64,000 nt of DNA from Methylocaldum marinum (GTDB taxonomy: Bacteria; Pseudomonadota; Gammaproteobacteria; Methylococcales; Methylococcaceae), in NCBI RefSeq assembly GCF_003584645.1, contig NZ_AP017928.1, positions 212,981-276,980 of the forward strand, written 5' to 3'. The number at the start of each line of letters is the position of its first letter. Position 1 is the first letter of the stretch. Of this stretch, positions 25,014 to 34,957 are shown piece by piece. A program made the position numbers and the translations under genes. A model generated the notes under the pieces. That model made no database searches, had not been told where the DNA came from, and saw only the letters and a program-made list of their open reading frames with translations.

Positions 25014-25557
25014 GCTTCGGGTTTCCTTTTGATCCGGAGTCGCGGTGCGGACGGCCATGCGCGCGATGGAACGCCCCGTGGAATTATCATGGGGATTGCG
25101 GGGACACAATACAACTCGCCCCTGCTGTAATTTCCGGTTTCATCTTTCCATTACCGGCCATCCCAGGTTATATCCGATTCGAAAATACAAGTCCTGATAG
25201 GAATTCGACTGTGGAGCCGTTTTTCGGTTTTTTCCTTGAAGTTATCCACTGTCAAGACTTGACAGGCATGTTTGGTGTCAGCCGCTGCTTACAAGCAAAG
25301 CGTAAGTGCTTGATTTGATGTTATGGCGTTCGAAAGCTGAAAAATATCAATGATCTATGTCAAATAGCTCTGGTGCCGAGAAGAACTGTAAAGAACTTGG
25401 CCAGGTTGACGCAAAGGCTTAATCGGCCGATGTCGGCGAAAATCATCCACGGACTTATCCACAGGGTTGTCCACGGAAAATGTGGATGAGCCGACGGAGA
25501 AACGGCAGCCGAAATAAAGCGGAAAAATGACAATTTCCAAGTCCGGTAACGTAAACC
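25014..25557. other. Intergenic region containing DnaA-box-like sites
   Basis: About 540 bases between the divergent 5' end of tpiA and the 3' end of cmoA. There is no gene. The notable content is the array of DnaA-like 9-mers listed at 25443-25489 and a further TTATCCACT at 25242-25250. Confidence 0.4.
25443..25489. promoter_or_regulatory. Cluster of four DnaA-box-like sites
   Basis: In 47 bases there are TCATCCACG (25443), TTATCCACA (25455, a perfect consensus box), TTGTCCACG (25467) and, inverted, TGTGGATGA (25481). The first three start exactly 12 bases apart. A fifth related site lies at 25242. Such regular spacing suggests a DnaA-binding locus, for example a titration or reactivation site. 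No origin genes are nearby. Confidence 0.5.
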
Positions 25558-26283
25558 TCATTTTAAGGCCAGCATCCCGCAGAAGTTGTACCAGCGGAAA
25601 AAGACATCGCAGGACTTGAAGCCGTTGCGCAGGAGCAGTTCCCGGTTTTCCTCAAAATGATAGGGAATGAGAACATTCTCCAGGGCTTCTCGCTTTTGGG
25701 AAATCTCGAGTTCGCTGTAACCATTGCGCTTCTTGAATTCATAATAATGCTTGATGAACAGCCGATTGATGGTCGAATCCTGGCTCAGTACCTTTTCCAC
25801 CAGGACAAGGCAGCCGCCATCATTCAGTCCGTGTGCGATGCTTGCGATCACGCGGTCGCGGTTGAGAGGACGAACGAACTGCAGGGTCAAGTTCATGATC
25901 ACCACCGAGGCATTGAGAATCGGAACGCCGTCGTCCAGGCTCATGCAGATCAACTCGTAGGGATGTCCGATAGCAGAGTCCTGAAATTTCTTCCGCGCCT
26001 TTTCCAACATTTCGGGCGAGGAGTCGATGCCGATGAAGTTCACCTTCTCCGGAACGACCGGATCGAGCCCGATGAACGTCGTGCCGGTCGAACAGCCCAG
26101 ATCGTAAAGGTTCGTTGAAGGTACGGCGAAATATCCCGCAATTTCACTGATCATTCGCTGGATTTCCCCGTAAAAGGGGACCGAGCGATCGAGCATGTCG
26201 TCGAAAACTTCGGCGGTATCCTTTCCGAAATCGAAATCCATCACCATGGTCTGTTGATCCTTAAATAAATTGTCTTTGATCAT
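25558..26283 (-). CDS. cmoA: Carboxy-SAM synthase CmoA
   Basis: A 241-residue SAM-dependent enzyme starting at ATG 26283. It shows the CmoA order of motifs: DDMLDRSVPFY, YDLGCSTGTT (SAM loop), GIDSSPEMLEKAR, IMNLTLQFV and, near the end, KRNGYSELEISQKREALENV, which is highly diagnostic. CmoA makes carboxy-S-adenosylmethionine from SAM and prephenate for cmo5U34 in tRNA wobble positions. The partner cmoB is not in the window. It begins five bases after the upstream CPBP protease gene, so the two form an operon. Confidence 0.93.
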   Translation of the reverse strand: MIKDNLFKDQQTMVMDFDFGKDTAEVFDDMLDRSVPFYGEIQRMISEIAGYFAVPSTNLYDLGCSTGTTFIGLDPVVPEKVNFIGIDSSPEMLEKARKKFQDSAIGHPYELICMSLDDGVPILNASVVIMNLTLQFVRPLNRDRVIASIAHGLNDGGCLVLVEKVLSQDSTINRLFIKHYYEFKKRNGYSELEISQKREALENVLIPYHFEENRELLLRNGFKSCDVFFRWYNFCGMLALK

Positions 26284-26288
26284 CGCCT

Positions 26289-27218
26289 TCAAGCCGACTC
26301 ATTTACAAATCCATCCGGCGTTTTCCGGTTTTTATCGGAGTTCGACCGGCGAACGTGGATCACGAGCAGAGCGACCAAAACGCTCATCCAGGCTGCCGTG
26401 AGATAGCCGATCACACCATCGTAAGACCCTGTCAGAAAAGACCAGTATCCGCTTGCGGTGGTGTTGGTCGCTGCTTTAGTGGTTTTGATGATGCAGACCC
26501 AGCCGGCATGGATACCGATGCAGTATCCCAAGCCCGCCGGAAGTGCGGCCCGAATCCAGGCGAGAAAGGCTCCCGCGAGAAATAGGGCGAGGAAAGACGA
26601 GGGATCGAGGGCGGATAGATTGCCCAAAGCATCACTCACGATTCGGAAACCCGCGGACCAGCCGACTTCGGATGCGGCAGGTCTCAGGTCGCTGCGCAAG
26701 AAATGGAGCAGGGCAAAATAGAACGAACTGATGGCGACCGCCGATACGGCCCCGGCTGCCTTTCGAAGTGCGCCGAACAGGACACCGCGAAAAATCGTTT
26801 CCTCGATGATTGCAACGATCAATCCGATGACGAGTGCTTTCAGTGCAACCGAGCCCATATGGCTGCCACTCGTCCAGGCCTCGGTATCGATTTCGCGGAC
26901 CCCCAGAGCGATCAGCGCCCATACATGGAGAGCGAGCATTGCGGCGCCCACCAGAATACCGACTGCAGCCCGGCGTACGAATTCCGACTTGCCTCCCACT
27001 CCGATATCCCGCAGGCTCAGGCCGAAATACTTCACGGCGGGAACTGCACTGAAAAGAAGCAGTAAATGGCCGGTTCGGTTTACCAAACTGTGAAACCCGA
27101 TGGCATCGCCCGTGATCCAAAAGATCGGATAGGCCGCAAAAGCCGCAAGCAAGGCGCAGAGCAGTACGACGAACAAAGGGACGAGTGCCGCCGAAGTTAC
27201 GATTCTCAGAGAAAGCAT
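26289..27218 (-). CDS. CPBP-family intramembrane glutamic protease
   Basis: A 309-residue protein with about eight transmembrane segments; I start it at ATG 27218 (MLSLRIVTSAALVPLF), where the first membrane helix begins. The catalytic motifs are seen: IEETIFRGVLFGAL (EExxxR) and FYFALLHFLR (FxxxH). This family (Abi/CAAX prenyl protease-like) cleaves or binds membrane proteins. It is found with many roles from bacteriocin immunity to exosortase-linked exopolysaccharide systems, which fits the EPS genes elsewhere in the window. The role of this copy is unknown. Confidence 0.88.
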   Translation of the reverse strand: MLSLRIVTSAALVPLFVVLLCALLAAFAAYPIFWITGDAIGFHSLVNRTGHLLLLFSAVPAVKYFGLSLRDIGVGGKSEFVRRAAVGILVGAAMLALHVWALIALGVREIDTEAWTSGSHMGSVALKALVIGLIVAIIEETIFRGVLFGALRKAAGAVSAVAISSFYFALLHFLRSDLRPAASEVGWSAGFRIVSDALGNLSALDPSSFLALFLAGAFLAWIRAALPAGLGYCIGIHAGWVCIIKTTKAATNTTASGYWSFLTGSYDGVIGYLTAAWMSVLVALLVIHVRRSNSDKNRKTPDGFVNESA

Positions 27219-27692
27219 GACCAGGATTTTGGGATGTTTATGCGTAAGAGTCGGAGGACAGCCAAACCCGGAGAAGGCAGCCGCCAAACAGGGGCGCTCG
27301 ACCGGAATGGCAAAAAAGCCGGAGTGGTCCCAAATTCCAGGGTCTGTCCAATTTACCGAGCGAGCGACTGTCTTCGCAGGAATTATACCCGGCATCGAGC
27401 GTTTTTCGCCCTGATGCGGTAAGTATGCGCTGGGCAGCACCGGCGAGTGCGGCTTGGTTTTGTCTGCCAAAGCCTTGTGATCATTGCCGCTCGCATCATG
27501 TGCCCATCGAGCGGCGACCGACTCCATTTTTGCCGGAGTTCATGCAGTGGTGGAGCAGGGCCGGCCCGGTCCGGCGGCTGGTTCGGCGTGGTTACGCGGC
27601 CCGCGGCTGTTTCAAACGCACGGGCTCGAACAGTCCGCTCCGGTTTTAAAGCGAGCTTTGATTGTTTAGAATCGCCAAAAAAGGATTTTTTT

Positions 27693-28751
27693 ATGCGCAA
27701 ACAGGACGTTATTTCCTACAATTTGGTCAGTATCGTGCTAGTTGTGTCTTACGGCTGTTCTTCGCTCGATGCTGCATCGCTCCCGGCGGTCGATGACCGG
27801 CCCGCTTTGCTCGCCGAAAAATCGCAGGCACAACATCCAAAGCCTCAAACGACACCTTATGTGCGACCATTCGGCGCGAAAGCGCCATGGAATACACCGG
27901 TAAAAGGACTGCGGCGGCATCCCCAATCCGATATTCTGGCCTATCGTCTCTGGCATCATGCGGCGCGCCGGCCGGGCAATTTTAATCTATCGTTCAGCGG
28001 GTATACCTATCCCGTGTATATGGCTGACACGGCGCAAGGTTATTATCCGGTTCGAGCGCCGGCGTGGAGCAAACTCAACGGTACCAAGATCCCGTGGAAC
28101 CCGAACTGGAAGCCGGCGTCCGGTTCCGATAGCCAGATGATCATCCTGGATCCGAAAAATGGGCGCGAATGGGATCTGTGGCAGGCAAGTTTCGATGGCG
28201 CGGTCGTCCACGTTTCCAACGGCAACCTCATCCCGGACTCGTATTTCACCAAGGAAGACGGCTTCAAACCGTCTCGAGGCAGCGGTATTCCCTATCTTGC
28301 CATGCTGGTCAGGCCCGAGGAAATCGCCCAGGGTAGGATCGAACACGCCCTGTCCATGCCGAGCCGAAATACGGCGAAAACCTTCGTGCCGCCCGCCACC
28401 AAATCGGACGGCCAGACTACCGAGAACGGCATCCCCATGGGTACACGGTTTGCCCTGAAAGTTACTGACGCCGAGATCGAGCAATGGGTCGATTCACTGC
28501 CGAAACAGCTGCCTGCCCAGACCCGACGGATCGCCCGGATCATCGCCGTTGCACTTCGGGACTATGGCTGGTTCATTACCGACAGCGCGGGCGGCGCACA
28601 TTTCCAGTTCGAGGATTATGCCACCGCGCGTAACAAATGGAACGCCCTGGGATTGGGAGAGCAATCGATCGGCTGGAAGAACTACCCGACCGATTTGCTC
28701 GATGGCCTGATTGCCCAAGAGCGGATCTATGCGATAGCGCCGGAAAATTGA
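27693..28751 (+). CDS. Secreted protein of unknown family, copy 1
   Basis: A 352-residue protein with AAGGA eight bases before the ATG. Its N-terminus is a signal peptide with a cysteine (VVSYGCSS), so it may be a lipoprotein. The mature part contains YVRPFGAKAPWNTPV, FNLSFSGYTYPVYMAD, IPWNPNWKPASGSD, EWDLWQASFDG and FITDSAGGAHFQFEDYA. It is about 75 percent identical by eye to the protein encoded at 62503-63555. I do not recognise the family; the many tryptophans and the D/H/E-rich segments would suit a carbohydrate-active or beta-sandwich protein. It precedes glycan genes. Confidence 0.75.
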   Translation: MRKQDVISYNLVSIVLVVSYGCSSLDAASLPAVDDRPALLAEKSQAQHPKPQTTPYVRPFGAKAPWNTPVKGLRRHPQSDILAYRLWHHAARRPGNFNLSFSGYTYPVYMADTAQGYYPVRAPAWSKLNGTKIPWNPNWKPASGSDSQMIILDPKNGREWDLWQASFDGAVVHVSNGNLIPDSYFTKEDGFKPSRGSGIPYLAMLVRPEEIAQGRIEHALSMPSRNTAKTFVPPATKSDGQTTENGIPMGTRFALKVTDAEIEQWVDSLPKQLPAQTRRIARIIAVALRDYGWFITDSAGGAHFQFEDYATARNKWNALGLGEQSIGWKNYPTDLLDGLIAQERIYAIAPEN

Positions 28752-29147
28752 GTCGACAAGCCGAAATCCGCGTCCGGGTTTTCTCCAAGCAAACACCAAT
28801 GAGGTTCTGAATATATTTCCTGTGCTGGAAGGGATAGCTTTAGTCGCGAGCGTTCCCGACGGAAAAGGGAAATCGAGATATCGCAAACATGACCGCATTC
28901 CACCTAGGGTACGGTGTAACAAATAGAGATATGAATGATTCGCGTAAGTAGCCTTTCTTAGGTAGATGTTCGAGTTTTACCTCAATGAAATAACGTGCAC
29001 AATACAGCTTAGGCATACGGATGATCAGGAATATGCGTGGCGACGAGGTATTACCCGTTTATCCATCCGCCTGGTCAATACCTGAAATCACGCCCTAAAT
29101 AGGAATTCAGGATTTCCGAACCGACCGGATTTCAACCGAAACAGGAA
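28752..29147. other. Intergenic region before glycan genes
   Basis: About 400 bases, AT-richer toward 28900-29000, probably with the promoter of the sulfotransferase operon. No gene or repeat was recognised. Confidence 0.35.
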
Positions 29148-30005
29148 ATGGATTTCCGAAAAGTTCCGGACACAGCGTGCCTCAAGGATATTTTACGAGG
29201 AGACGGTTGCTTGGTACGGCTTCATTCAGTATTAAAAACGGCCTCTTTATGGGCTATCAGTCATGCGTCCGGCGTGCACACGCATTATACGCGATTCGCA
29301 CTAATCGGGCATGCGCGTACAGGGTCAAATCTTTTGCTGGATATCTTCCGATCAAGCCCTGAAGTCGAGATGTTCCATGAAATATTTAGTGCGGACAATC
29401 GAATTATAGGGCAGGGATTCGAAGACACTATTTCTTGCTTGTATAAAGAATACGCACGTTGTATTCGTGCAGTCGGCTGCAAGATTTTCTACAATCACAT
29501 GACACAAGATGAATGGCTTGAATTCGAAAAGCTTAATGAATTCAAGATCATACACCTTATGCGTCGTAATCGCCTGCAGACGCTGGTATCTCTAGCTATA
29601 GCTTTTAAGACCGATATTTGGCAGCAAACGAATTATCACAGAAAAATACCGGTAGACCGGAAGAGAGTTCGGCTCGAGCCTGAAAACTTGATCCCACAGA
29701 TTATGCAGATCGAAAACTGGGAATCCGAAACCCGCGATAGATTTGCGCACCGCGATGTACTCGAGATTTATTATGAAGACCTCGTAAATAATTTCGATGA
29801 AATAGCCGAGAAGGCAATTAGATTCGTAGGTGCCGAGCGATGGAACTCAAATAGAGTCGCCTATAAAAAGCAAAATCCGGAATCACTTGCTCAGCTGATT
29901 TCAAATTTTGACGAAGTGTCCGAGGCATTAAGAAATACGCCTTGGGAGCAACACCTCTATAGCTCAACCGACGTTAACCGCTCCCAAGGCCATGCTTCGA
30001 AATGA
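29148..30005 (+). CDS. Sulfotransferase family protein
   Basis: A 285-residue protein with the PAPS 5'-phosphosulfate loop FALIGHARTGSNLLLDIFRS around residue 50, followed by VEMFHEIF, the usual Stf0/nodulation-type order. The later segment with YEDLV and FVGA fits the 3'-phosphate-binding end. It should transfer sulfate from PAPS to a sugar or lipid acceptor. It overlaps the downstream glycosyltransferase gene by 14 bases, so sulfation of the glycan made by this operon is the likely role. GC content is lower than in the flanking core genes. Confidence 0.82.
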   Translation: MDFRKVPDTACLKDILRGDGCLVRLHSVLKTASLWAISHASGVHTHYTRFALIGHARTGSNLLLDIFRSSPEVEMFHEIFSADNRIIGQGFEDTISCLYKEYARCIRAVGCKIFYNHMTQDEWLEFEKLNEFKIIHLMRRNRLQTLVSLAIAFKTDIWQQTNYHRKIPVDRKRVRLEPENLIPQIMQIENWESETRDRFAHRDVLEIYYEDLVNNFDEIAEKAIRFVGAERWNSNRVAYKKQNPESLAQLISNFDEVSEALRNTPWEQHLYSSTDVNRSQGHASK

Positions 30006-31110
30006 ACCGGTATTGATCGTCGATTTGGCAAAATTCTACGGAGGTGCCGACGTACGCGTTGTTACTTTGGCACGAATGCTTCACGGACAGAGACCCTACG
30101 CCGTCGTCACTTTACAAGACTCCGTCCTGCATCGGCAGTTGGAAGCTGCCGGTTTGGTCTGTTTCTCCGTGCCATTTTCGCGTGGAGATCCGCGGGTCTT
30201 ACTTTACCTGTATCGTTTGATTCGGAACGGCGCGTATTCAGTAATCGATGTTCATAATCCACAATCTCAGTTTTGGGGTGGATTGGCTGCACTTTTGGGA
30301 GGTGCGAAAAAAATTGTAAGCACAGTCCACAGTGCTTACGGGCAGGAACACGGCTATTCGCTGAAAGGGCGACTATATGAACTGATTTTACTCCTGTGTT
30401 ATCGCCTCGGTTTTCACTTTATCGCAGTATCGGAATCGGTACACAACTATCTCGGTGAGTTGGGCATTGCTCCGACGAAAATATCCCTAATTCATAATGC
30501 CATTGATTTTGGCGAGTTAGGTTCAACCGGCCGCCATGCGGCATTGTTTAAGGAACTAGGATGGGATTCGAACGTGTTCGTGCTTACCGTAGTGGGACGG
30601 CTCGAGTCGGTCAAAGGCCACGAGTATTTATTTAGCGCATTAGGACGTGTAGCCAAATCGAAATCCCTGCTCAGGTGCCTTGTTGTTGGCGATGGAGCGC
30701 GACGTGAGGAATATCAGGAGCAGGTAAGGAAGTCAGGGTTGGGCGATATAGTCCATTTTGCCGGGTTCCAAAATGACGTTCCTGCACTTTTAAGTGGCAG
30801 CGACGCATTCTGCTTGCCATCACTTTCCGAAGGCCTGCCCTATGCAGCGCTGGAAGCGTGCAGCTTTCGTCTGCCCTTGCTGTTAAGCGATGTAGGTGGT
30901 CTCTCCGAGTTATTCGAACACGGCAAGACGGCGATTCTGGTTCCACCGGCCGACATAAATGCGCTGGAGCATGGAATTAATTGGCTTATGGATTACCCCG
31001 CGGATGCACGTGCACTCGGGGAAGCCGCATTTCGGCTCGTAAAGCAAAAGTCCGATGTTACCGAGATGTACAACAAGACACTCGAAATCTATCAATGGAA
31101 CCGGTTATAG
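29992..31110 (+). CDS. Glycosyltransferase, GT4 family
   Basis: A 372-residue GT-B enzyme. The N-terminal half starts with a FYGGADVRVV segment (the glycine loop of GT4). The C-terminal half has VVGRLESVKGHEYL, LVVGDGARREEY, FAGFQNDVPALLSGSD and the EX7E motif in SLSEGLPYAALEAC. It transfers a sugar from a nucleotide donor with retention of configuration. It is embedded between a sulfotransferase and an acetyltransferase gene in the glycan operon. Confidence 0.9.
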   Translation: MLRNEPVLIVDLAKFYGGADVRVVTLARMLHGQRPYAVVTLQDSVLHRQLEAAGLVCFSVPFSRGDPRVLLYLYRLIRNGAYSVIDVHNPQSQFWGGLAALLGGAKKIVSTVHSAYGQEHGYSLKGRLYELILLLCYRLGFHFIAVSESVHNYLGELGIAPTKISLIHNAIDFGELGSTGRHAALFKELGWDSNVFVLTVVGRLESVKGHEYLFSALGRVAKSKSLLRCLVVGDGARREEYQEQVRKSGLGDIVHFAGFQNDVPALLSGSDAFCLPSLSEGLPYAALEACSFRLPLLLSDVGGLSELFEHGKTAILVPPADINALEHGINWLMDYPADARALGEAAFRLVKQKSDVTEMYNKTLEIYQWNRL

Positions 31111-31223
31111 AGGACTCCTCAAATACGACCGATCAAAATGAGTTGTTTCGCGGACCCATATGTCACTAAGGTTCGCCTTTTTAGCTGATCAAATGGCTAA
31201 CCGGAACGGTAAGGGATTGACCA

Positions 31224-32393
31224 ATGCAAAGTATTTCTGGACGGCTGAGTATCAGGACACATCGAGGGTTATCGGGTTTTGAGGAAATTGCTAAGGAATG
31301 GAATCAGATAACCGACGCCATGACTCGCAAGCGATTTTTTCATCTGGTTGATTGGTTCCGTTGTTATCTAAATGCCCTGGAAGACGAGCCGGATTCAGTT
31401 TTATTCACGATAGTGTATCTCGACGATAAGCCGGAAGCGATATTTCCGCTGAAACCGTCGTGGCAACGAATATTAGGGTTAAAGCTAGAAATCCTTCAGC
31501 TTCCCAGTCATCCGCATATCTGTCTCAACGATTTTATCGTAGCAAAACCGGAACGCTTAAGGACATACATACCGCTGGTGCTGAAGCATCTTAAGGAAAT
31601 CGAAGGTGTATCGTGGGACTACATTTATCTCCCGCGTGTCCTTGAGGAATCATCCGCGGCACTCGCGCTTGCAGAACAAACTGATGTTCTTACGGTTCAA
31701 AGAAGTTGCGGCAGATGCGACTATTTGACTGTAAGGCCTTTTGATGCGATGTCTCAAAGATTTACAACGACTTTTCGAAATAATCTAAGACGAGCGAAAA
31801 AACGGGCTGATCGTTTGGGTGAAATTACTTATACATCGGCATGTACGCGTTCGGATCTGGATCGGGCGTATGAGATATTCCTGGACATCGAAGCGTCCGG
31901 TTGGAAAGGACGTCACGGTGTAGGTACGGCCATAAAGTTGGATGGACACCTAGAGCGTTTTTATAGGCTTCTGATGGAAAGCTATTCCGAGTTCGGCGGA
32001 TGCGAAATTCATATTATGTGGCATTACGATAAGCCTATTGCCTGTGAATTTAGCCTGATTACGGATGGGACTCTATATACGCTTAAAATCGGTTACGACG
32101 AGCGCTATGCATCTTGCAGTCCAGGGCATCTTCTACGCGAATATCTGATGAAATATTGCGAAAGAAGGTCAGATATAAGATTTAACAATTTAATCACCGA
32201 TGCTTTATGGCATAGTCAGTGGAAACCCAAAGCTTATAATTTGTTTCACTATTATTTTTGCAAGCCAACTGTCAGAGGTTGGCTCGCATATGTCTATCAA
32301 AGCACGGTTCTTCAGATTCATCCTCTGTGGCTAAAGCTGAAACCAAAGTTGCGGAACTGGAATATTATACCTGACCGGTTTGCCCGTACTTGA
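31224..32393 (+). CDS. FemAB/CelD-like acetyltransferase (GNAT fold)
   Basis: A 389-residue protein of the Acetyltransf_6 (BcsL/CelD) type. The diagnostic middle part reads RFTTTFRNNLRRAKKRADR, then a segment with EIFLDIEASGWKGRHGVG, then IACEFSLITDGTLYTLKIGY and SPGHLLREYLMKYC. Such enzymes acylate sugars of exopolysaccharides. It lies in the same orientation as the two glycosyltransferase genes. Confidence 0.85.
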   Translation: MQSISGRLSIRTHRGLSGFEEIAKEWNQITDAMTRKRFFHLVDWFRCYLNALEDEPDSVLFTIVYLDDKPEAIFPLKPSWQRILGLKLEILQLPSHPHICLNDFIVAKPERLRTYIPLVLKHLKEIEGVSWDYIYLPRVLEESSAALALAEQTDVLTVQRSCGRCDYLTVRPFDAMSQRFTTTFRNNLRRAKKRADRLGEITYTSACTRSDLDRAYEIFLDIEASGWKGRHGVGTAIKLDGHLERFYRLLMESYSEFGGCEIHIMWHYDKPIACEFSLITDGTLYTLKIGYDERYASCSPGHLLREYLMKYCERRSDIRFNNLITDALWHSQWKPKAYNLFHYYFCKPTVRGWLAYVYQSTVLQIHPLWLKLKPKLRNWNIIPDRFART

Positions 32394-32567
32394 CTTCGCT
32401 GTGGCGCAAGTGGAGGCATCAGTGAGACGAAGTGCTGATCAGGAAAAGGCTTGAATATCGTTTGTGGCGGAGTTTTTGAAATACCGGTGCCGACAATGTA
32501 GGAAAGAACTCTTGCTAAGACAGACGACACCATCAGGAAACTGGTTTGGCGGAGACATCAAGGAAAT

Positions 32568-33725
32568 ATGATGTTATTGACGTTGTGGTTATGTCTAGGC
32601 CTGGTTTGTTATGTTTATATCGGATACCCGATTTTAATTACAGTATTTGCCTCTCTAAGGCGTCGCCGTATCAATACTGCACCGATTCGTCCGTCCGTAA
32701 GCCTAATCGTGTGTGCGTATAACGAAGAGGATATCATAGGCAAAAAAATCGGAAACTGTCTGCGCTTGAACTACCCGAAAAATCTGTTGGAGATTATCGT
32801 GGTAAACGACGGATCGACTGACAAAACGGCAACTATAATCAACGAATATGCTAATCAACCTGGAGTTAATATTATTCAATCTTCTACGCGGCAAGGTAAA
32901 GCCACCGCGATGAACCGCGCAGCAGCATTGGCGATGGGGGAAATCCTGGTTTTTTCGGATGCCCGTGCCATTTATCACGCCGAGAGCCTCGATATGCTGG
33001 TTAGAAACATGAATGATCCGGAGGTCGGGTGTGTTAACGGGAACAGGACTTTGCAGAAGAATAAATCGCCTATCTTCAATTCCGAAAACTCCTATTGGAG
33101 TTACGAAGCTTATATCAAGACCAAGGAAACTCAGTGCCGGTCGACGATCAGTGTCAGCGGAGCGATGCTTGCCCTGCGTGCGTCCCTATTTGAGCCGATA
33201 CCGATCGATATGATTCTCGATGACGCTTTTCTCGCAATGCAAGCATTGCGGAAAGGCTTTCGGGTTGTATACGAACCAGCGGCACTTTGTTTCCAAAATT
33301 CCGCAATGTCGACACGCGATGAAATTCTTCGTAGACAACGTATAGCAGCCGGGCGGTTTCAACTGGTTGCCAATGCGAAGAAATTATGGCCATGGAAGGA
33401 CAAGCTCGCCATTTTTCAATTGGTGTCTCATAAAATAATGCGGCTTTTTTTGCCGTTCTTCAGTGCGGGTGTATTTGTTTCCAGCGCGGTTCTGATGCTG
33501 TACCCCAATACGCCCGTGATTGTGGCGATATTATTCTGGGCACAGCTGGCATTCGGCCTGCTCGCGGTTATTGGCTGGGTGTCCGAGAAAATCGGCTGGA
33601 AGCTGGGAGTGCTGGGGATCTGGTATTACATTGCAAGTGGAAATTTCGCTTCGCTAAGCGGGCTCATTCGGTATTCAAAAGGTCGACAAACCGTACTATG
33701 GGAAAAGGCCCGACGTATGGAATGA
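32568..33725 (+). CDS. Glycosyltransferase family 2, membrane-bound
   Basis: A 385-residue GT-A enzyme with an N-terminal membrane helix (LWLCLGLVCYVYIGYPIL) and three or so C-terminal ones. Motifs VSLIVCAYNEED, IIVVNDGSTDKT, VFSDARAIYHAE (DxD-like) and LRRQRIAAGRFQ (QxxRW-like) are in the expected order for processive, chain-building GT2 enzymes. It is the last gene of the glycan operon before the IS at 33878. Confidence 0.9.
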   Translation: MMLLTLWLCLGLVCYVYIGYPILITVFASLRRRRINTAPIRPSVSLIVCAYNEEDIIGKKIGNCLRLNYPKNLLEIIVVNDGSTDKTATIINEYANQPGVNIIQSSTRQGKATAMNRAAALAMGEILVFSDARAIYHAESLDMLVRNMNDPEVGCVNGNRTLQKNKSPIFNSENSYWSYEAYIKTKETQCRSTISVSGAMLALRASLFEPIPIDMILDDAFLAMQALRKGFRVVYEPAALCFQNSAMSTRDEILRRQRIAAGRFQLVANAKKLWPWKDKLAIFQLVSHKIMRLFLPFFSAGVFVSSAVLMLYPNTPVIVAILFWAQLAFGLLAVIGWVSEKIGWKLGVLGIWYYIASGNFASLSGLIRYSKGRQTVLWEKARRME

Positions 33726-33877
33726 CGGGAGAATTGGAAACGATGCCCGATGCCGTTTTCACTCGACCCAATCCGCGCCAGAGAAATCCGTCCGGCAGGA
33801 GAAGGGAAGCGGAGCATGCTGGCTTCATGGCACTGCCCATGGTGGTGGTCGGCCACAATCGATCCTTGATCAACATT

Positions 33878-34882
33878 AGACATTATCGGAAACCACCTTT
33901 CATAACCGGAACAGAGGAAAAGGCCGGCTATCAATAACTCTGGTTTCGGCAGTAGCTCCTGTGATTGTGCAGGCCGCAGGCTAATTCAATGACGACATCG
34001 TCGTAGCCTTCCTTGGTGTTCCTGAACACGTCTTTGACGACGCGGCACCGCTTGATTCCCGAGAGGATGTGTTCGATGATCACGCGGATGCTTGAGTGGA
34101 GCCGGTTGGCCTCCTGGTCGTCGGCCGAAAGCCGGCCGTTGCGCGGCCTCTTCTTCGGCTGGTGGACTGTGACATTCGCCAGTTCGTGTCCCTGGAAGCC
34201 GCTGTCGCGATACAGCTCGACGCCGTCGGAGAACCGGGTCCCTTCTTCGTCGCAGATCTTCTTGTCGTGCTTCTTGCCCTCATGGGTCGAGCCCAAGTAC
34301 TTGACCTGCCGGTCCTCCAGGCCGCCGACAAGGTTGTTCTTCACGGTGTGGCATTTTTTTTACCGCTGTAGTGGATGCGTTGCCCCAGGTCGTTGACGGG
34401 GCGGTTGATGCGCCTTTCCGTTCCGTCTATGCCCAAGTCCTGCCGCGTCTCCTGCTCCAGCCTGGACAGCATCTCCTCGGTGAGCCGGGCGGGCTTGTGC
34501 CCGCGGGCGTCAAGTGTCTTGTTGAGCACCCTGCTCAACCGGTGGATCGTGAAGTTGGCCCGGGGTTGGCTCATGCCGAACAGATGCGCGATGACCTCTT
34601 GCAGAGGGTAGGTCTTCAGATAGAACAGGATGAACAGCAGCCGGTCGGCCATGCTCGCGATAATCGGCGGACGCCCTCCTTTAGTCAGGTTCCTGCCGGT
34701 TTCTTCGTCCCCTGTCGCCGCAAAAGAAACCAAGAGTTCCTCAAACTCGGAGGCCTTCAGACTGGTCATGGCCATCAATGTCCTCGGCTTTTGCTTCACA
34801 CCTTCGTAGGAAACCATACTCTTGCCCTTAGTTCTCTTCGTTATTCAATGACAGACTGCCATGCTAGTTTCCGATAATGTCT
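33878..34882 (-). mobile_element. Complete IS5-family element, copy 2 (1005 bp)
   Basis: Reverse-oriented copy of the element at 8921-9934, with the same AGACATTATCGGAAAC termini and only scattered differences. ATT lies on each side and may be a 3-bp target duplication. Excising the element with one ATT joins a short frame (ATG 33743) to a stop at 34938, so a small gene may have been hit; this is weak evidence. Confidence 0.88.
33931..34817 (-). CDS. IS5-family transposase, -1 frameshift on A8
   Basis: Same two-frame structure as in the other copy: first frame 34817-34341 with GIDGTERR, second to 33931 with DSGFQG and EHILSGIKR. The slippery A8 run (complement of the T8 at 34355-34362) is intact, giving YSGKKKCHTVKN after slippage. 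Differences from the first copy are single residues only (for example G for D in SYEGVKQ, R for L in IHRLSRV), so both are recent. Confidence 0.85.
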
Positions 34883-34957
34883 ATTGAAAGAGCCGCGGTA
34901 CGCTCTGTCCGAACGTCTCAGCCCGTGCTTCGGTAATAGGCAACGTTGTCTGAGGAT

